This document shows, in pieces, positions 1 to 7,668 of a stretch of DNA of 32,494 nt. The notes under the pieces are model-generated. The model was not told where the DNA came from. It saw nothing but the letters and a program-made list of their open reading frames with translations, and ran no database searches. A program made the position numbers and the translations under genes. How positions within the stretch are numbered: position 1 is the stretch's first letter; every line of letters begins with the position of its first letter. Origin of the DNA: Streptomyces thermovulgaris (GTDB lineage Bacteria; Actinomycetota; Actinomycetes; Streptomycetales; Streptomycetaceae); the NCBI RefSeq assembly GCF_002155915.1, contig NZ_MUME01000027.1, positions 1 through 32,494 of the forward strand. The letters run 5' to 3'.

Positions 1-629
1 CCGACCTGGACGCCGCCGCCGACGCGGACGTCGTGGTCGAGGCCGTCTTCGAGAAGCTCGAGATCAAGCACGAGGTCTTCCGCACGCTCGACAAGCTCGT
101 ACGCGAGGACACCGTGCTCGCCTCCAACACCTCCGCCATCCCGATCACCAAGATCGCGGCCGTGACGGAGCGTCCGGAGCGGGTCGTCGGCGTGCACTTC
201 TTCTCGCCGGTGCCGATGATGCAGCTGGTCGAGCTCGTCCGCGGCTACAAGACGAGCGATCAGACGCTCGCCGCCGCGCGGGAGTTCGCCGAGTCGGTCG
301 GCAAGACCTGCATCGTCGTCAACCGGGACGTGGCCGGTTTTGTGACCACCCGTCTGATCTCCGCCCTCGTCGTGGAGGCGACCAAGCTGTACGAGTCGGG
401 CGTCGCCAGCGCCGAGGACATCGACCTCGCCTGCAAGCTGGGCTTCGGCCACGCCATGGGCCCGCTGGCCACCGCCGACCTGACCGGTGTCGACATCCTG
501 CTGCACGCCACCAGCAACATCTACACCGAGACCCAGGACGAGAAGTTCGCCCCGCCGGAGCTGATGCGCCGGATGGTTGATGCCGGTGACATCGGGCGCA
601 AGAGCGGGCAGGGCTTTTACACGTACTGA
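1..629 (+). CDS. 3-hydroxybutyryl-CoA dehydrogenase, 5'-truncated by the window edge
   Basis: This is the C-terminal 208 residues of a 3-hydroxyacyl-CoA dehydrogenase of about 280 residues. The reading frame is open from base 3, so the N-terminal Rossmann motif lies outside the window. The family oxidises 3-hydroxybutyryl-CoA to acetoacetyl-CoA with NAD(P), or the reverse, in the cytoplasm. Visible hallmarks are the end of the cofactor domain (VVEAVFEKLEIK), the SNTSAIPI segment, the catalytic-His motif VGVHFFSPVPMMQLVE, the NRDVAGFVTTRL segment that opens the C-terminal dimerisation domain, and the terminal GRKSGQGFYTY. The acetoacetyl-CoA thiolase at 17638-18855 would supply or consume the same intermediate. 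A GC-rich hairpin follows 8 bases after the stop. The family assignment is firm; the exact chain-length preference is inferred. Confidence 0.93.
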   Translation, partial: DLDAAADADVVVEAVFEKLEIKHEVFRTLDKLVREDTVLASNTSAIPITKIAAVTERPERVVGVHFFSPVPMMQLVELVRGYKTSDQTLAAAREFAESVGKTCIVVNRDVAGFVTTRLISALVVEATKLYESGVASAEDIDLACKLGFGHAMGPLATADLTGVDILLHATSNIYTETQDEKFAPPELMRRMVDAGDIGRKSGQGFYTY

Positions 630-636
630 CACCGCG

Positions 637-657
637 CCAGGGCCCCTGGGGCCCTGG
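637..657 (+). terminator. Intrinsic terminator after the dehydrogenase gene
   Basis: A 21-base near-perfect palindrome (CCAGGGCCC, CTG loop, GGGCCCTGG) starts 8 bases after the stop codon. There is no U-tract, which is usual for Streptomyces terminators. Confidence 0.7.
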
Positions 658-782
658 TGTCACCCGGCAGGGTGAATTCGGTATCGGTTTGCTTACGGCC
701 GGCAACCAGACTGTCGCAGAAACAGTCAAAGGTTGCACAGTCACCGTCAACGGAGTACGCCGCCGCATTCTCGGGAGTGCAT

Positions 783-1106
783 ATGTTCATCAGGGGCGAC
801 CACGCCGAGCTGGTCGTCGAGGGCCGCCTCGACGTCCGCAGCGCGGCGGACGCCCGTACGGTCCTGCACGCGGCCGTCGACAACGGCGTCGGCGACCTGG
901 TGCTCGACCTGTCCGAGCTCGACTCCTGGGATGCCACCGGACTCGGTGTGATCATGGGTGCCCACCGGCGGGCCGGCCGCTGCGGGCGGCGGCTGGTGCT
1001 GCGCGGCGTGCCGCCGCAGATGCAGCGCCTGCTGGTGGCCACCCGGCTGCACCGCATCCTCGCCATCGAGGGCGGCATCGGACTCGAGTCCCTGCCCCGC
1101 GTCTGA
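783..1106 (+). CDS. STAS-domain protein (anti-sigma factor antagonist-like)
   Basis: This 107-residue protein is essentially one STAS domain. In the SpoIIAA/RsbV family such proteins bind an anti-sigma kinase and release the sigma factor, and they are switched off by phosphorylation. The segment LDLSELDSWDATGLGVIMGA aligns with the family motif around the phosphorylated residue; Thr52 in DATGLG sits where SpoIIAA has its phospho-Ser. The ATG at 783 is chosen because GGGAG lies 5 bases upstream and the STAS fold begins directly after it; the frame is open further upstream to 657 but that part overlaps the terminator of the preceding gene. No anti-sigma kinase or sigma factor gene lies beside it, so its partner is unknown. 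A strong hairpin follows, suggesting a monocistronic unit. Confidence 0.85.
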   Translation: MFIRGDHAELVVEGRLDVRSAADARTVLHAAVDNGVGDLVLDLSELDSWDATGLGVIMGAHRRAGRCGRRLVLRGVPPQMQRLLVATRLHRILAIEGGIGLESLPRV

Positions 1107-1667
1107 AGAGGTGTCACCCAGGCGGGCTCGCCGGCCGGCGGCACCGTGCCCCGTCGCGGTGCCACCGGCCGGCGGACGAAATTCCGCCGCTCTTCTCCGC
1201 CGAGTGCTTCCCCTCCCCGCGGTCCGGAGGAGGTTCCCCGCCGTCCGAAGGGATGTGCCGCCGCCCGAGGGGGTGTGCCAAAGGGGGTGTGTCCTCCCCA
1301 AGAGGTGTGTCCTCGCCGCCCGATGGGGCGTGCAGGGCACCCGGCGCCGGACCCCGCCCCCGGGTCCGGCCAAGGCCGCGCGGAAGGTGCCGTCCGGCCC
1401 CCGAGTGTGCATGCGCGAACCCGGCCCCCGAAGAGCCGGACGCACGCCGTCGAACCGTACGTCAGGCGTAATTCTCACGAGACCATGACGTCTCGGACGG
1501 CTCGGTACCCTGGGCTGTCGGAGATACTGTGCGAAGGTTTAGGGTGCGGTCGCCCGCTGCCCAGAAACCCTCGAGCGGGCCCGGACCGGAGGCGACAGCG
1601 CGGTAGCGGCAAGGCCGGGAGGGGCCGGCCACGGTCGGCACACGACGCTTTTGGGGGCTTGGAACCT
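1107..1667 (+). other. 561-bp intergenic region with G-rich GTGTG repeats
   Basis: Apart from the hairpin at 1129-1174 I see no gene supported here. Open frames run through it only because stop codons are rare at this GC content. Between about 1250 and 1333 there are five degenerate copies of a GGGGTGTGYC-like element at irregular spacing (near 1250, 1269, 1283, 1302 and 1325). A possible -10 element TAGGGT near 1540 could belong to the downstream gene, but no convincing -35 accompanies it. Confidence 0.4.
1129..1174 (+). terminator. Hairpin terminator after the STAS gene
   Basis: Arms CGCCGGCCGG (1129-1138) and CCGGCCGGCG (1165-1174) pair over 10 bp. A second 7-bp stem (GGCACCG with CGGTGCC) continues inside after a C/A mismatch. 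It lies 23 bases after the stop codon. Confidence 0.65.
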
Positions 1668-4283
1668 ATGGACCCGACCACCCGGGAACCCGAGGACATG
1701 GGCCACGACAGCGACGGCCAGACGCCGCGTCAGCGCCCGCCCCGGGAATCCCTCGCATCCGACTTCACGTCGCAGACGCCCGCACCGGCCCGCACGGCAC
1801 GGATCGTCACGGGCGAGTTCCTGCTGACCGTCAACCCCGTCGACGGCAGCGAGATCGAAGCCCTCCCGCCCGGGGACGTCCTCCCGCTCGAAGGACCCGG
1901 AGGAGAACGCCCGGGGCGCCCGCGGAAGTACACCGAGGAAGAGCGTGCCGAGAGGGAGGCCGCGGCCGGGCCGCCCCACCCGCCGGGCCTGCCCTCGATC
2001 CCGCAGCCGCTTCTGGGGCGCCAGGACGAGCGCGAGCAGCTGGTGCGGCTGCTCGCCCGCGGCTGCTCCGTACGTCTGACCGGACCGGGCGGCTCCGGCC
2101 GCACCAGCCTGCTGGACCTCGTCGCCGACGACTGCGAGGACCTCGCCCCCGACGGCGTCGTCCGCCTCACCGGCTTCCGCCGCAGCGCGAGCGACCTGCT
2201 GTACGACCTCTTCCACGCCGTCTACCACGCGCCCGGGTACCGGCCCGACGAGGACGAACTGCGCGCCCACGTCCGTGAGATCGGCGCGATCGTCGTCGTG
2301 GACGACATCGAGTTCGGCGGCAGCGCGCTGGACGAGCTGCTGGATGCGACCCCCGAGTGCGCCTTCCTGATCAGCGCCACACCGGACGTGCCCGCGCCGT
2401 CCGCCGAGGCCGACTTCCAGGAGATCCGCCTCAGCGGCCTGGACCGGGCCGGCGGAGTGGAGCTCATCGAGCGGGGCGTGGGCCGCACGCTCACCGAGAC
2501 GGAGGCCACCTGGGCCGGCGACCTCTGGTTCGAGTCCGAGGGCCTGCCGCTGCGCTTCGTCCAGGCCGGTGCCCTGCTGAGCCAGCACGACCGGCTGCGG
2601 GCCAGCACCACCGCGGTCGACGAGTTCGGCGTCTTCGAGGACGCGCCGCCCACGGACGCCCCCCTCGAGGGAGGCGCCGGCGACGAGGTCCCCCTGCCGT
2701 CGCTCGGCGAGGCCGCCGCGCCCGCGCCGCTGCTCGCCTCCCGGCTGAGCGCATCCGCGCGGGAGACCCTGCGGTTCGCCGTCGCGCTCGGCGGCGAGGT
2801 CCCCCACCAGGCGCATCTGCCCGCGCTGGTCGGCGACACCCACGCCGACGCCGCGCTCGGCGAGCTGGTGAGCTGCGGACTGGTCTCCCCGGTCGGCTCC
2901 CGCTACCGGCTCGCCGCCGGAGTGCTGACCCAGCTGGAGGCCGCCGGCTACGGCGAGGACGCCGCGGAACGGGTCCTCACCGCCGCCCGGCACTACACCT
3001 GGTGGGCCGGGCATCCCTCGGTCGGCCCCGAGCGGGTGTGCGCCGAGGCGGACGCCGTGCTCGCCGTGCTGGGGGCGCTGGTGCCGGAGACCGGGCGGGC
3101 GGACGTGGACGAGGAGAGCCCCGCCGTCCGGCTCGCCCGCGCGGCCGCGCCCGCGTTCGCCGCGGGGCTCGACTGGAACGCCTGGGAGCGGACGCTGCGG
3201 TTCGGCGCCGAGGCCTCCCGGCTCGCCGGGAACGTCGCCGAACAGGCCTACTTCCACCACGAGCTGGGCATCCTCGCGCTCTGCGGCGGCCGGCTGGACC
3301 GGGCCCGCGCCGAGCTGGAGGCCTCCATCGGGCTGCGCGGTGCGCTCGCCGACAAGCGCGGCACCGTCGCCGGGCGCCGTGCCCTCGCCCTGGTCGCCGA
3401 CCGCTCCGGCACCACACCGGCCGACGCGGGCCCGATGGCCCTCGGGGCGACCGTGGGGGAGGAGGTGCCGGACGCCCGCACCGAGGAGTCGGCGTCCCCG
3501 CCGGGCGAGATCACCGTGCCCCTCCCGGCGCTCCGGCCGCCCGGCACCGCCCCCGCCGCGACCCCGGCGACCGCGGCGGGCGGCCCGGCCAAGCACCGCG
3601 TCGGCTTCAAGGGCCTGGCCCGGCGCAACCTCGTGGCGGCCGGCGCCGGCGCGCTGCTCGCGGCCGTCCTCGGCACGGTGGTGACCCTCGGCGCCACCTC
3701 CCACAACGACGCCAATCCCCCCGCCGACAAGGTCGGGGTGAACCCGTCCGCGGGCCAGGACACCGACGACGGCACCCTGGACGCCGACGCCCCGGACCAG
3801 GGCGACACCGGAAGGGCCACCAGCCGCCCGGCCGGCTCGGGTCCGGGCGGCACCCGCGAGGCGTCCGGCGACCCGGCCACGCCGGGGGACGCCGAGCCCT
3901 CGCAGAGCGCCAGGCCGTCCGGCACGGGCGAGTCCCCGGGATCCCCGTCCACGTCGCCTGGGGCATCGGGAGGTTCCGGCTCGTCGACCGGCGGCACGAC
4001 CGGCGGGGGCGGCAGTGGTTCCACGGGCGGCTCTTCCGGCGGGTCCCCCAGCAGTTCTCCCAGTGGGGGCACCGGCGAGCCCTCGGACGACACCGGCGGG
4101 CCCTCGGACGAGCCCAGTGAAGAGCCCACGGGAGAGCCCTCGGACGACACGACGGGAGGCTCCACGCCGACGACCAGCGCCTCGGCGAGCGCCCCGGTCG
4201 AGTCCAGCAGTCCGGCGAGCGCCCCGGCGACCGGCGGCACGGGCACGCCGGACGGCAGCGGTGCCCCCGACACGGTGATCTGA
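1668..4283 (+). CDS. Large membrane-anchored P-loop (STAND/NB-ARC-like) protein with degenerate Walker A
   Basis: This 871-residue protein has an acidic, disordered N-terminus (about 1-110), a P-loop NTPase-like domain (about 115-330), a helical region (about 350-560), one predicted transmembrane helix near 655-676 (NLVAAGAGALLAAVLGTVVT), and a C-terminal tail of about 190 residues made of Gly, Ser, Thr, Pro, Glu and Asp. The nucleotide site reads GPGGSGRTS at 139-147, with Arg where the Walker A Lys should be. A Walker B-like strand, AIVVVDDIEF, lies near 207-216. The layout resembles STAND regulators, with the tail probably outside the membrane like a wall-spanning stalk. The ATG at 1668 has GGA five bases upstream and begins the conserved part; the frame extends further upstream without support. 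Streptomyces annotations simply say ATP-binding protein. I do not know its function. Confidence 0.8.
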   Translation: MDPTTREPEDMGHDSDGQTPRQRPPRESLASDFTSQTPAPARTARIVTGEFLLTVNPVDGSEIEALPPGDVLPLEGPGGERPGRPRKYTEEERAEREAAAGPPHPPGLPSIPQPLLGRQDEREQLVRLLARGCSVRLTGPGGSGRTSLLDLVADDCEDLAPDGVVRLTGFRRSASDLLYDLFHAVYHAPGYRPDEDELRAHVREIGAIVVVDDIEFGGSALDELLDATPECAFLISATPDVPAPSAEADFQEIRLSGLDRAGGVELIERGVGRTLTETEATWAGDLWFESEGLPLRFVQAGALLSQHDRLRASTTAVDEFGVFEDAPPTDAPLEGGAGDEVPLPSLGEAAAPAPLLASRLSASARETLRFAVALGGEVPHQAHLPALVGDTHADAALGELVSCGLVSPVGSRYRLAAGVLTQLEAAGYGEDAAERVLTAARHYTWWAGHPSVGPERVCAEADAVLAVLGALVPETGRADVDEESPAVRLARAAAPAFAAGLDWNAWERTLRFGAEASRLAGNVAEQAYFHHELGILALCGGRLDRARAELEASIGLRGALADKRGTVAGRRALALVADRSGTTPADAGPMALGATVGEEVPDARTEESASPPGEITVPLPALRPPGTAPAATPATAAGGPAKHRVGFKGLARRNLVAAGAGALLAAVLGTVVTLGATSHNDANPPADKVGVNPSAGQDTDDGTLDADAPDQGDTGRATSRPAGSGPGGTREASGDPATPGDAEPSQSARPSGTGESPGSPSTSPGASGGSGSSTGGTTGGGGSGSTGGSSGGSPSSSPSGGTGEPSDDTGGPSDEPSEEPTGEPSDDTTGGSTPTTSASASAPVESSSPASAPATGGTGTPDGSGAPDTVI

Positions 4284-4305
4284 GAACCGGACCGGGAGCC
4301 GACAG

Positions 4306-4344
4306 GTTTCCGCCGCCGCGGCGCCCGGCCGCGGCGGCGGAAAC
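4306..4344. terminator. Bidirectional terminator between convergent genes
   Basis: A perfect 16-bp inverted repeat (4306-4321 with 4329-4344, arm GTTTCCGCCGCCGCGG) has a 7-base loop. It lies between the stop of the P-loop protein gene (4283) and the stop of nucS (4375), so it can serve both. Confidence 0.85.
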
Positions 4345-4374
4345 GGCGTGTGCCTCGGAACAGCCGCAGCCTCC

Positions 4375-5046
4375 TCAGAACAGCCGCAGCTTGTCGTCCT
4401 CGATGCCCCGCAGCGCGTCGTAGTCCAGGATGTGGCAGCTGATGCCGCGGTCGGTGGCGAGGACGCGGGCCTGGGGCTTGATCTCCTGAGCGGCGAAGAT
4501 GCCCCTCACCGGGGCGAGATGGGGATCGCGGTTCAGCAGTTCCAGATAGCGGGTGAGCTGCTCCACGCCGTCGATCTCGCCGCGCCGCTTGATCTCGACC
4601 GCGACCGTCTGTCCGTTGCCGTCCCGGCACAGGATGTCCACCGGGCCGATGGCCGTCATGTACTCGCGGCGGATCAGTGTGAAGCCCTCGCCGAGGGTCT
4701 CGATCCGGTCGGCGAGCAGCTCCTGGAGGTGTGCCTCCACGCCATCCTTGATCAGGCCCGGATCCACGCCGAGTTCGTGCGTGGAGTCGTGGAGGATCTC
4801 CTCCATGGTGATGATCAGTTTCTCGCCTGCTTTGTTGACGACCGTCCAGACGCCCTCCTGATCGCCTGTGCCCTCCTTCAGCGTGCACGGCGGTGACATC
4901 CAGTTCAGCGGCTTGTAGGCGCGGTCGTCGGCGTGGATCGAGACGCTGCCGTCCGCCTTGATCAGGATCAGACGGGGGGCTGGCGGCAGATGGGCGGTGA
5001 GCCGGCCCACGTAGTCGACGGAGCATCGGGCAATGACGAGACGCAT
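4375..5046 (-). CDS. nucS: Mismatch-specific endonuclease NucS/EndoMS
   Basis: This 223-residue protein matches NucS in length and sequence. In actinobacteria lacking MutS/MutL, NucS/EndoMS cuts both strands at mismatches and starts non-canonical mismatch repair. The N-terminal dimer/DNA-binding domain begins [16 protein letters not shown] and contains [16 protein letters not shown]. The C-terminal RecB-like nuclease domain shows the catalytic pattern GPVDILCRD...VAVEIKRRG, giving D, E and K, followed by QLTRYLELL. The protein ends KLRLF, which fits the C-terminal sliding-clamp binding motif reported for actinobacterial NucS. The ATG at 5046 is chosen from the conserved N-terminus; an open frame continues to 5163. 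No Shine-Dalgarno sequence precedes it and a TAGCGT hexamer lies 8 bases upstream, suggesting a leaderless mRNA. Confidence 0.95.
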   Translation of the reverse strand: MRLVIARCSVDYVGRLTAHLPPAPRLILIKADGSVSIHADDRAYKPLNWMSPPCTLKEGTGDQEGVWTVVNKAGEKLIITMEEILHDSTHELGVDPGLIKDGVEAHLQELLADRIETLGEGFTLIRREYMTAIGPVDILCRDGNGQTVAVEIKRRGEIDGVEQLTRYLELLNRDPHLAPVRGIFAAQEIKPQARVLATDRGISCHILDYDALRGIEDDKLRLF

Positions 5047-5343
5047 GGTCGGCAACGCTACTCGACGCACGGCGGTGCGCGCGATTCGGCGAAGGACCCT
5101 CCCCCGGCGGCCGGCCGCGCCCCTGCGGACCGTCCCGTTTTTCCCTTGATAACCCGTGTTCACTCGTGGCCGATTGTGTGCCCAACCCGACCGGCGTGTA
5201 TGCGCATTCTCCTAGTGAGCCTTCCTTCTTGTGCCTACCGTAGTGAACGGGAGGTCGTGATCTGTGTACTTACCGTGTTCGGTATCGCGAGCCCCCATAC
5301 CTGTCAGGCGACCCCTGCTGTTTGGGGTGCGAGAGGAGAACTC
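5047..5343. promoter_or_regulatory. Divergent promoter region of nucS and the SCO5389-like gene
   Basis: The region contains the nucS -10 element at 5055-5060. Two TAGTGA hexamers lie about 28 bases apart (near 5213 and 5241). Near the SCO5389-like gene there is a 14-base inverted repeat (5271-5284) and a 5-bp hairpin (5311-5328). I see no gene in it. Confidence 0.4.
5055..5060 (-). promoter_or_regulatory. Putative -10 element for leaderless nucS
   Basis: On the minus strand the hexamer TAGCGT fits the Streptomyces -10 consensus TAGNNT. It ends 8 bases before the nucS ATG, which places the transcription start at or next to the A of the start codon. No good -35 is visible. Confidence 0.4.
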
Positions 5344-5736
5344 ATGTCGCTCGACGTCTCACCGGCCCTCCTCGAACAGGCCGAGCGAGGCGAGGTCGAT
5401 GAAGCCGCTTTCGTCGACTGCGTCCGGACCTCCCTGCCCTACGCATGGGAGATGATCAGTTCTCTGGTGGAGCGGCTGAAGGAGGACGGCGGTCAGTTCG
5501 CCGACAACCAGACGCCCCCGCCGGACGAGCAGGCACGCGGACAGCTGCTGCGCGCTCTTGCGAGCGACGCCATACGCGGTGCACTGCAGCGGCACTTCGG
5601 TGTGCGGCTGGCCTTCCAGAACTGCCACCGGGTGGCGGTGTTCCCGCAGGACCCCTCGGTCGACGAGACGCTCGCCCGGTTCACCTCGGTGCGCAGCCAG
5701 ATACTCAACCAGTCCCCGGAGCTGCGGGACTGCTGA
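5344..5736 (+). CDS. Conserved protein of unknown function (SCO5389-like family)
   Basis: This 130-residue soluble protein starts MSLDVSPALLEQAERGEVDE and contains FVDCVRTSLPYAWEMISSLV and a C-terminal HFGVRLAFQNCHRVAVF segment. It is highly similar to what I remember as the SCO5389 family, which has no established function. No transmembrane segment, nucleotide-binding motif or DNA-binding motif is apparent. GAGGAGAA just upstream of ATG 5344 decides the start; the frame is open upstream to 4933 but that part would overlap nucS. It is divergent from nucS and convergent with the oxidoreductase gene. The 5' region holds a 14-base inverted repeat (TACCG-TGTT-CGGTA, 5271-5284) and a small hairpin (ACCCC/GGGGT, 5311-5328) directly before the ribosome binding site. 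Confidence 0.85.
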   Translation: MSLDVSPALLEQAERGEVDEAAFVDCVRTSLPYAWEMISSLVERLKEDGGQFADNQTPPPDEQARGQLLRALASDAIRGALQRHFGVRLAFQNCHRVAVFPQDPSVDETLARFTSVRSQILNQSPELRDC

Positions 5737-5751
5737 CGCCGTGAGCCGTTT

Positions 5752-5800
5752 GCTTGCCGCTCCGTCCGCGGGAAGTACCAGGCACGCAGGGGCGGCAAGC
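5752..5800. terminator. Bidirectional terminator between convergent genes
   Basis: Arms GCTTGCCGCTCC (5752-5763) and GGGGCGGCAAGC (5789-5800) pair over 12 positions with one G-U wobble and a loop of about 25 bases. It lies between the stop at 5736 and the oxidoreductase stop at 5837. Confidence 0.6.
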
Positions 5801-5836
5801 CGTTCGTGAAACGGGGCAGTTCGCGGGTGTGTCCGC

Positions 5837-6877
5837 TCAGCGGAGACGGGGCAGCACCTCGGCGCCCAGCCGCCGTACGTTCTCCCCCGTCGTCGCCAGG
5901 TCGCCCGAGCCCTCCACGAGCAGGGCGAAGCGGGAGATGCCGGTCCGCTCGAAGGTGGCGGTGAGCCGGTCGGCGCACAGCTGCGGGGGGCCCACCGGGT
6001 GCAGACCGCACAGCAGCTCGGTGTACTCCAGGGGATCGCGCATCCGGCGGGGCCGGCCGTCCACGGTGACATGGGCGTCCAGGCCCCGTTTCAGCCATCC
6101 TGGCATCGCCTTCAGCAGCGTCTCCACCGCCTCCGAGCGCCGGTCCGCGATCTGGCAGACACCTGCCGAGACATGGGCGGCGCCCCGGATCTCCTCGTCC
6201 GTCCGGCCCGCCGCCCGCGCACACCGCTGCCACAGGGCGACCATCTCGGCCTTCTCCTCGTCCCCGATGTGCATGCCCAGCAGCATCGGCAGTCCGCGCT
6301 CCCCGGCCAGCCGGACGCTCGTCGGAGAGGTGCAGGCGACGACGACCTCGGGGCCCTCCGCCTCCGTCGAGCCGTCCGTCAACGCCTCCGACGGACGCGG
6401 CACGACGGGCACCTCACGGAAGGTGAATCGTTCCCCCGAGGCCGAGACCGAGGGTTCGCGCAGCCAGCGCAGCAGCAGGTCCAGCGACTCCGGGAAGCCC
6501 TTCTCGTACGCGTCCAGTCCCGTGCCGAACACCTCCAGGTCCACCCAGGGGCCGCCGCGCCCCACCCCCAGCGAGAACCGTCCGCCGCTCGTCACATGCA
6601 GCAGCGCCGCCTGCTCGCCGAGCGCGACCGGATGGGTGGTGGGCAGCACGCTGACCGCCGTCCCCACCCTCAGCCGGCGGGTGCGACCGAGCAGCAGCGC
6701 GGCCAGGGTGATCGCCGACGGACACGTCCCGTACGGGACGAAGTGGTGCTCGGCCAGCCAGACCGTGTCCAGCCCGGCCTCCTCGGCGATCTCGGCGGAG
6801 CGGACCGCCCGGTGCAGCGCCTCCCCCTGGCCCTGCCCCGGGAACTGGGCCGCCAGCACGAAACTTCCTACGCGCAT
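5837..6877 (-). CDS. LLM class (bacterial luciferase-like) flavin-dependent oxidoreductase
   Basis: This 346-residue protein belongs to the luciferase-like monooxygenase superfamily, whose members are TIM-barrel enzymes using FMN or F420. Typical features are the first strand MRVGSFVLAAQFPGQGQGEA, the segment AEEAGLDTVWLAEHHFVPYG, the strand RLRVGTAVSVLPTTHPV, and the SGGRFSLGVGRGGPWVDLEV segment, which usually contributes to flavin binding. The substrate cannot be read from the sequence. The ATG at 6877 is preceded by AGGAAG (minus strand) at normal spacing and opens exactly at the first barrel strand; the frame is open to 7144 but that part is not family-like. The gene is divergent from the small zinc-site protein gene at 7119. 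Confidence 0.9.
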   Translation of the reverse strand: MRVGSFVLAAQFPGQGQGEALHRAVRSAEIAEEAGLDTVWLAEHHFVPYGTCPSAITLAALLLGRTRRLRVGTAVSVLPTTHPVALGEQAALLHVTSGGRFSLGVGRGGPWVDLEVFGTGLDAYEKGFPESLDLLLRWLREPSVSASGERFTFREVPVVPRPSEALTDGSTEAEGPEVVVACTSPTSVRLAGERGLPMLLGMHIGDEEKAEMVALWQRCARAAGRTDEEIRGAAHVSAGVCQIADRRSEAVETLLKAMPGWLKRGLDAHVTVDGRPRRMRDPLEYTELLCGLHPVGPPQLCADRLTATFERTGISRFALLVEGSGDLATTGENVRRLGAEVLPRLR

Positions 6878-7118
6878 CGCTCTTCCTGTTTCCTCGGCTC
6901 CGACACGGAGCTCCCCGCCGGGCATAACCGCCCGACACGTGCCGAAGTCACGGCCTGGCGAAGAGATTTGCGGATTGTCTGCGGAATGGGAGGCAGGGCG
7001 GCCGCAACGGACGGCGTCGACGGGGAACTTGGAGGGATCGGTTCCGTGCGTCCGCCCCCACGGCGGCGCGTAGGCTGGAGAAGGTCCGTGTTCTCCGTAC
7101 ATGTCCGTGAGGTGTTCC

Positions 7119-7460
7119 GTGTCCCCGCGTCGCAACCGACCCAAGGGTGGAAGAGGTGCCGGCCGGCCCGGACGGAGCGCCGCGGACGACTCCGCGGGCC
7201 GTTACGGAGGCTGGCAGTTCACCGAGAGCTGGCAGGGCGAGGACTGGAGCGTGCGCCATGTCGCGGGCGCCAGCGCCCAGGGCAAGACCTACCGCTGCCC
7301 GGGCTGCGACCAGATGATCCCCTCCGGCGTCCCGCACGTGGTGGCCTGGCCGCAGTACGCGGGCGTGGACGACCGCCGGCACTGGCACAAGGCGTGCTGG
7401 AACGCGCGGGACCGCCGCACCGCCCGAGTGCAGCGCTCCCGCAACGCACCGCGGTTCTGA
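7119..7460 (+). CDS. Small basic protein with a Cys/His metal-binding signature
   Basis: This 113-residue protein has a very basic, Gly/Arg-rich N-terminus (SPRRNRPKGGRGAGRPGR), then YGGWQFTESWQGEDW, a CPGC motif (YRCPGCDQMI) and a later HWHKACW. The C-x2-C plus H-x-H-x3-C set could bind zinc and looks like a degenerate HNH or zinc-ribbon core. Homologs are often labelled ATP/GTP-binding protein, but I see no P-loop, so I do not accept that name. The GTG at 7119 is preferred: GAGG at 7109-7112 lies about 6 bases upstream, whereas the in-frame ATG at 7101 would contain that site. The tail RRTARVQRSRNAPRF is also basic, so nucleic-acid binding is plausible but unproven. Confidence 0.75.
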   Translation: MSPRRNRPKGGRGAGRPGRSAADDSAGRYGGWQFTESWQGEDWSVRHVAGASAQGKTYRCPGCDQMIPSGVPHVVAWPQYAGVDDRRHWHKACWNARDRRTARVQRSRNAPRF

Positions 7461-7464
7461 GAGG

Positions 7465-7504
7465 CTCCGGAAAAAGCTGGAAGAGGCCCGGCAAGAGTCC
7501 GGAG
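7465..7504 (+). terminator. Possible weak terminator
   Basis: A 7-bp inverted repeat (CTCCGGA with TCCGGAG) spans a loop of about 26 bases just after the stop at 7460. The rest of the interval to 7668, between convergent genes, shows no gene. Confidence 0.3.
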
Positions 7505-7668
7505 GGAAGCGCCGTCCGGATCCTGCCGCGGGGCTGCGGGCCTTCCCGTACGACACCGTTCGCCGGAGCCGGCCCGATGCCGAAGGACGCCCCGGCCACT
7601 GCTGCTTCTTCGCCGCACACCCGCACAAGGGGCAGAGGGGCGACGGCGGAACCGGGGCGCCGGGAGGG

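Noticed and set aside
1539-3704. A 721-codon open frame antisense to the STAND-like gene
   Set aside because: It mirrors third-position GC of the plus-strand gene and shows no domain, low-complexity composition only, and no start signal.
3248-5185. A 645-codon minus-strand frame spanning the 3' end of the STAND-like gene and nucS
   Set aside because: It overlaps nucS in another frame and crosses a strong terminator; no recognisable protein character.
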